Below are positions 61,239 through 64,000 of a stretch of DNA of 64,000 nt, piece by piece. This DNA comes from Streptosporangium sandarakinum. GTDB taxonomy: Bacteria > Actinomycetota > Actinomycetes > Streptosporangiales > Streptosporangiaceae. The stretch's first letter is position 1, and every line of letters begins with the position of its first letter. The notes under the pieces are model-generated. The model was given only the letters and a program-made list of their open reading frames with translations. It ran no database searches and was not told the origin of the DNA. The stretch covers positions 372,001 through 436,000 of the forward strand of contig NZ_JACCCO010000001.1 in the NCBI RefSeq assembly GCF_013409935.1, given 5' to 3'. Both the position numbers and the translations under genes were made by a program.

Positions 61239-62752
61239 CACGCGGAGGTCACCTCCCGCTCCCCCGCCCCTCGGGACGGGCCCTGCGCCTCGGTCTCCGC
61301 GTGTCGCGGGTCCCGCGCGGTGATCTCCGTACGCGGCCGGTCCTGCGCGGCGGCGCCGGACAGCCAGCGTCCCTCGGGGCGGCCGAAGACGCCCCGTTCG
61401 GCGTCCCAGGCCACCTGCCCGCCCCTGATCGTGGTGAGCACCCGGCCGGTCATCGTCCACCCCTCGTACGCCGACCAGCCGCACTTCGACCGCACGTCGT
61501 GCGCGGAGAGCATCCAGGGCGCGGCGGGGTCGAAGACCACCAGGTCCGCGTCGGCGCCCGGCTCCAGCCGGCCCTTGCCCGGCAGCCTGAACATCTCGGC
61601 CGGCCTGGCGGAGAGGTGCTCGGCCAGGCGCGTGGCGGCCAGGTCGGGGTCCTCCTCCGGCCAGCGCCGCCGCATGCCGGTCCACACGGCCACGGCGAGC
61701 TCCTGCACGCCGGGCAGCCCGGGTGGGGCGTCCGGGACCGGCCGGGTCTTCTCCTCGACGGTGTGCGGGGCGTGGTCGCTGCCGAGGCAGGCGACCTCGC
61801 CGGCCCGCAGCGCCTCCCACAGCCTGTCCTGGTCCGCCTGGGTGCGGATGGCCGGCGACAGCCGGATCCTGGCGCCCAGCCGGCGCGTGTCGGCGTCGGT
61901 GAACGACAGGTGGTGGCCGGTCACCTCGAACGTGACCGGCAGCCCGGCGGCCCGCGCCGCGGTGACCAGGTCGGCCTCCTCGGCGCTGGACAGGTGCAGG
62001 ATGTGGGCCTCGGTGCCGTACCGGCGGACCAGCTCCAGGACGCGCGCCACCGCGGAGATGCCGCCGCTGCGCGGCCGCCGCCGCTCGTAGTCGAGGTAGG
62101 AGCGCGGTTCCCCCTGCCACTGGTCGAGCAGGGTGAAGATGGACTCGTCCTCGGCGTGCAGGAGCAGCCGCACGCCGCCGATCGCGGCGGCCGCGAAGAT
62201 CTTCTCCAGCGCGATCGGGTCCCTGACCACGGTCGGCGCGGTGTGGTGGCCCGCCATGAAGACCTTGGCGGTCGTGGCGATCCCGGGGTCGAGGCGGGCG
62301 AGCAGCGCGGGCCGCCGGGGGTCGGCCCCCAGGTGGAACCGGTAGTCGACCAGCGACGTCCCGGCGACCAGCTCGGCCTTGGAGACGAGCGCCTCCGGGT
62401 CGAGGGTCGGCGGCACCGTGTTCGGCATGTCGATGACGGTGGTCACGCCGCCCGCGACGGCGGCGCGGCTCCCGTGGGCCCAGTCCTCCTTGTGTTCGAG
62501 TCCGGGCGTGCGGAAGTGCACGTGCGAGTCGATCAGTCCCGGCAGGACGTAGCAGCCGTCCGCCCGCACCCGGGGGACGTCCGGCGGCAGGCCGCCGTCG
62601 CCGCCTCCCGCACCGTCACCGCCTCCGTCGTCGTCGAGCACGGCGGTGATCCGGCCGCCGGTCACGGTGACGGTCGCCGGGCGCACCCCGGCGGGGGTGA
62701 CGACGCGGCCGCCGGTCACCACCAGGTCGGGGCGGGTCCTCAGTTCGTCCAT
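61238..62752 (-). CDS. Hydantoinase/allantoinase-type amidohydrolase
   Basis: The 504-residue protein belongs to the cyclic-amide hydrolases of the dihydroorotase group. All metal ligands are present: DSHVHF (His77, His79), the carboxylated lysine AKVFM (Lys163), LLHAED (His199), ILHLSS (His253) and GSDHAPH (Asp326). It is longest in similarity to AllB/hydantoinase. A Gly/Asp-rich insert (about residues 41-55) and a 50-residue tail are unusual. In a cluster such an enzyme could open or close a cyclic ureide or imide, made with the nearby ligases. A purine-catabolism role is less likely, since no other genes of that pathway are near. Confidence 0.9.
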   Translation of the reverse strand: MDELRTRPDLVVTGGRVVTPAGVRPATVTVTGGRITAVLDDDGGGDGAGGGDGGLPPDVPRVRADGCYVLPGLIDSHVHFRTPGLEHKEDWAHGSRAAVAGGVTTVIDMPNTVPPTLDPEALVSKAELVAGTSLVDYRFHLGADPRRPALLARLDPGIATTAKVFMAGHHTAPTVVRDPIALEKIFAAAAIGGVRLLLHAEDESIFTLLDQWQGEPRSYLDYERRRPRSGGISAVARVLELVRRYGTEAHILHLSSAEEADLVTAARAAGLPVTFEVTGHHLSFTDADTRRLGARIRLSPAIRTQADQDRLWEALRAGEVACLGSDHAPHTVEEKTRPVPDAPPGLPGVQELAVAVWTGMRRRWPEEDPDLAATRLAEHLSARPAEMFRLPGKGRLEPGADADLVVFDPAAPWMLSAHDVRSKCGWSAYEGWTMTGRVLTTIRGGQVAWDAERGVFGRPEGRWLSGAAAQDRPRTEITARDPRHAETEAQGPSRGAGEREVTSA

Positions 62753-63906
62753 GACGCCGCCATCAGCTCCCGGCACAGGTCGTTGGTCGGCCCCATCAGC
62801 GCCACCGCGCGGGCGTCCGCGATCAGGCGGTTGAGCTGGTGGCCCGCCACGTACGCGGTGGACCCGAGCATGCGGGCGACCTCCAGGCAGACCTGCTCGG
62901 CCGTGGCCGAGGCGAAGATCTTGCTCTGCAGCGTGACCGTGCCGGGCGTGGCCGACAGCCTCCGCCCGGCGCTGTCGACGATCGCGCGCGCGGCCTCCAC
63001 CTGGGCGCTGAGCTCGGCGAGCCGCTGCCTGGCCGCCTGCGTGCCGAGCGGGCCGGGCCGGCGGGCGTGGTCGATCGCGACGTCCAGCGCCGCCTGCGCG
63101 ATCCCCACCGACACCGCGCCGAGGGTCGCGCCGGTCTCGCGGACGGCGGCGATGATGGCCGGGGCCTGCCCCAGCGGGCCCAGCCGGTCCTCGTCGGGGA
63201 CCTCGCAGTCGTGCAGGGTGACGAACCCGGTCGCCGACCCCCGCATGCCGGCCAGGTCGAGCGACCGGTCGACGCCCAGGCCGGGGTTGTCGCCCCGCAC
63301 CAGGAAGAAGGACTGGCCCGCGGAGCCGTACAGGCTGTCGCCGTTCCCGCCGTTCTGGCTGTTTCCGCCGTTCTGGCCGTTCCGGGTCTCGCGGTCGTCG
63401 TGCGCGGCGGAGGTCGTCGCGAGCACGAGGTAGATGTCCGCCACCCCGGCGCCGGTGGTGAACGACTTGGCGCCGTTGAGCCGCCAGCGGCCGTCGGAGG
63501 TCCGGGAGCCCGTCGTGGCGATGTTCTTCTTGGCGGCGCCGGCGCCCCGCTCGCTCCACGCCGAGGCGGCCAGGCACTCGCCGGACGCGAACGCGGGCAG
63601 CAGCGCGGCCTTCTGCTCGGCGGTGCCCCACTCGACGATGCGCATGGTGACGGCGAAGTGCTGGAACAGGATGATCGCCACCGACGGGTTCACCCGGGCG
63701 ACCCGCTCGACCACCGAGTTGACCGTGGCGGCGTCGCCGCCGGCGCCCCCGTACTCCGCCGGCACCGCGGTGGCGAGCAGCCCGGAGCGGCGGAGTTCGG
63801 CCAGCGCCTGCTCGTCCGGCCATCCGCTGACGGCGGTCCGGGCCGCGGAGTGGAGAAGCGTCTCCAGCACCGGGCCCGGTTCGATCACGCTGACACCGAC
63901 AGACAT
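62740..63906 (-). CDS. Acyl-CoA dehydrogenase-family enzyme
   Basis: The 388-residue protein has the acyl-CoA dehydrogenase fold: AVPAEYGGAGGDAATVNSVV, SVAIILFQHFAVTM, WRLNGAKSFTTGAGVADIYL, LDLAGMRGSATGFV, and MLGSTAYVAGHQLNRLIADA. An Asn/Gly-rich insert (NGQNGGNSQNGGNGD, about residues 180-195) interrupts the beta-domain. It overlaps the amidohydrolase start by 13 nt. It may desaturate an acyl or aminoacyl intermediate, or hydroxylate like group D enzymes; the residues seen do not decide. ATG 63906 begins inside the end of the preceding gene. Confidence 0.88.
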   Translation of the reverse strand: MSVGVSVIEPGPVLETLLHSAARTAVSGWPDEQALAELRRSGLLATAVPAEYGGAGGDAATVNSVVERVARVNPSVAIILFQHFAVTMRIVEWGTAEQKAALLPAFASGECLAASAWSERGAGAAKKNIATTGSRTSDGRWRLNGAKSFTTGAGVADIYLVLATTSAAHDDRETRNGQNGGNSQNGGNGDSLYGSAGQSFFLVRGDNPGLGVDRSLDLAGMRGSATGFVTLHDCEVPDEDRLGPLGQAPAIIAAVRETGATLGAVSVGIAQAALDVAIDHARRPGPLGTQAARQRLAELSAQVEAARAIVDSAGRRLSATPGTVTLQSKIFASATAEQVCLEVARMLGSTAYVAGHQLNRLIADARAVALMGPTNDLCRELMAASWTN

Positions 63907-64000
63907 TCGACAGTCTCCTTGAACTGGAAATGGGCAAGCGACTCGATGAGGAACGAGCCGTGGAGGACGACCCGCCGGTTGCCGACGGTGATCCAGGCGA
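63885..64000 (-). CDS. C-terminal end of an upstream operon gene (partial)
   Basis: The last 37 residues of a leftward gene are visible: AWITVGNRRVVLHGSFLIES then LAHFQFKETVECLSVSA and a stop at 63885. Codon third positions are strongly G/C in the first part, as in coding DNA here. It overlaps the start of the acyl-CoA dehydrogenase gene by 22 nt, like the other overlaps of this operon. The family is not recognisable from so little; it continues beyond the window. Confidence 0.5.
   Translation of the reverse strand, partial: AWITVGNRRVVLHGSFLIESLAHFQFKETVECLSVSA

Noticed and set aside
5524-62752. Purine breakdown pathway (HIUase plus allantoinase)
   Set aside because: The HIUase-like protein lacks its catalytic histidines, the two genes are 55 kb apart, and no urate oxidase, OHCU decarboxylase or allantoicase is seen.

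Overview
The window is very GC-rich, uses GTG (and some TTG) starts freely, and carries families typical of filamentous actinomycetes: SARP and LAL regulators, a DUF397/WhiJ-like pair, an acyl-CoA carboxylase epsilon subunit and an Eis-type acetyltransferase. It is most likely from a Streptosporangiales or Streptomycetales genome. No rRNA, tRNA or CRISPR array was recognised.

Region 1 (about 0.1-18.8 kb) looks like part of a specialised-metabolite cluster. It holds a LAL regulator, a 2-isopropylmalate synthase, a transthyretin/HIUase-fold protein that has lost its catalytic histidines, a 52-residue secreted peptide, a SARP with NB-ARC and TPR parts, a free-standing carrier protein, a group D flavin monooxygenase, prephenate dehydrogenase, a SgcJ/EcaC-type SnoaL protein, a glucose-1-phosphate thymidylyltransferase, an Eis acetyltransferase and an alpha/beta hydrolase. 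A sigma-factor pseudogene and an IS5-type transposase fragment interrupt it.

Region 2 (about 18.9-29.1 kb) is accessory. It has a TetR/glycoside hydrolase pair with a perfect operator, a divergent HxlR versus reductase/metallo-hydrolase pair, a WhiJ-like/DUF397/ATPase locus, and then a decayed stretch with two broken MFS genes, IS5 and Tn3 transposase pieces, and an inverted repeat around a DUF4097 lipoprotein.

Region 3 (29.2-40.1 kb) is the most unusual part. Four co-directional genes lie behind a good sigma70-type promoter: a hemopexin-repeat amidase, an LGFP-repeat phage-tail lysozyme, and two giant proteins (1706 and 1041 residues) I cannot assign, translationally coupled to each other. 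None has an evident signal peptide. I propose it as an undescribed system that may act on peptidoglycan.

Region 4 (40.2-49.0 kb) holds small metabolic and regulatory genes, including a leaderless divergent promoter built into a palindrome, a VOC-PEBP fusion and a 46-nt perfect palindrome.

Region 5 (49.3-64 kb) is a tightly overlapped biosynthetic block. It has free-standing condensation and adenylation proteins, an epoxidase-type flavoenzyme, an SDR, a second flavin monooxygenase, three ATP-grasp proteins (one degenerate), an MFS exporter, a hydantoinase/allantoinase-type amidohydrolase and an acyl-CoA dehydrogenase. It has no carrier protein, whereas region 1 has a carrier but no adenylation protein. 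A 16-bp dyad (GCATY-N6-RATGC) lies upstream of genes in both regions, so regions 1 and 5 may be one pathway split by about 30 kb of unrelated DNA.
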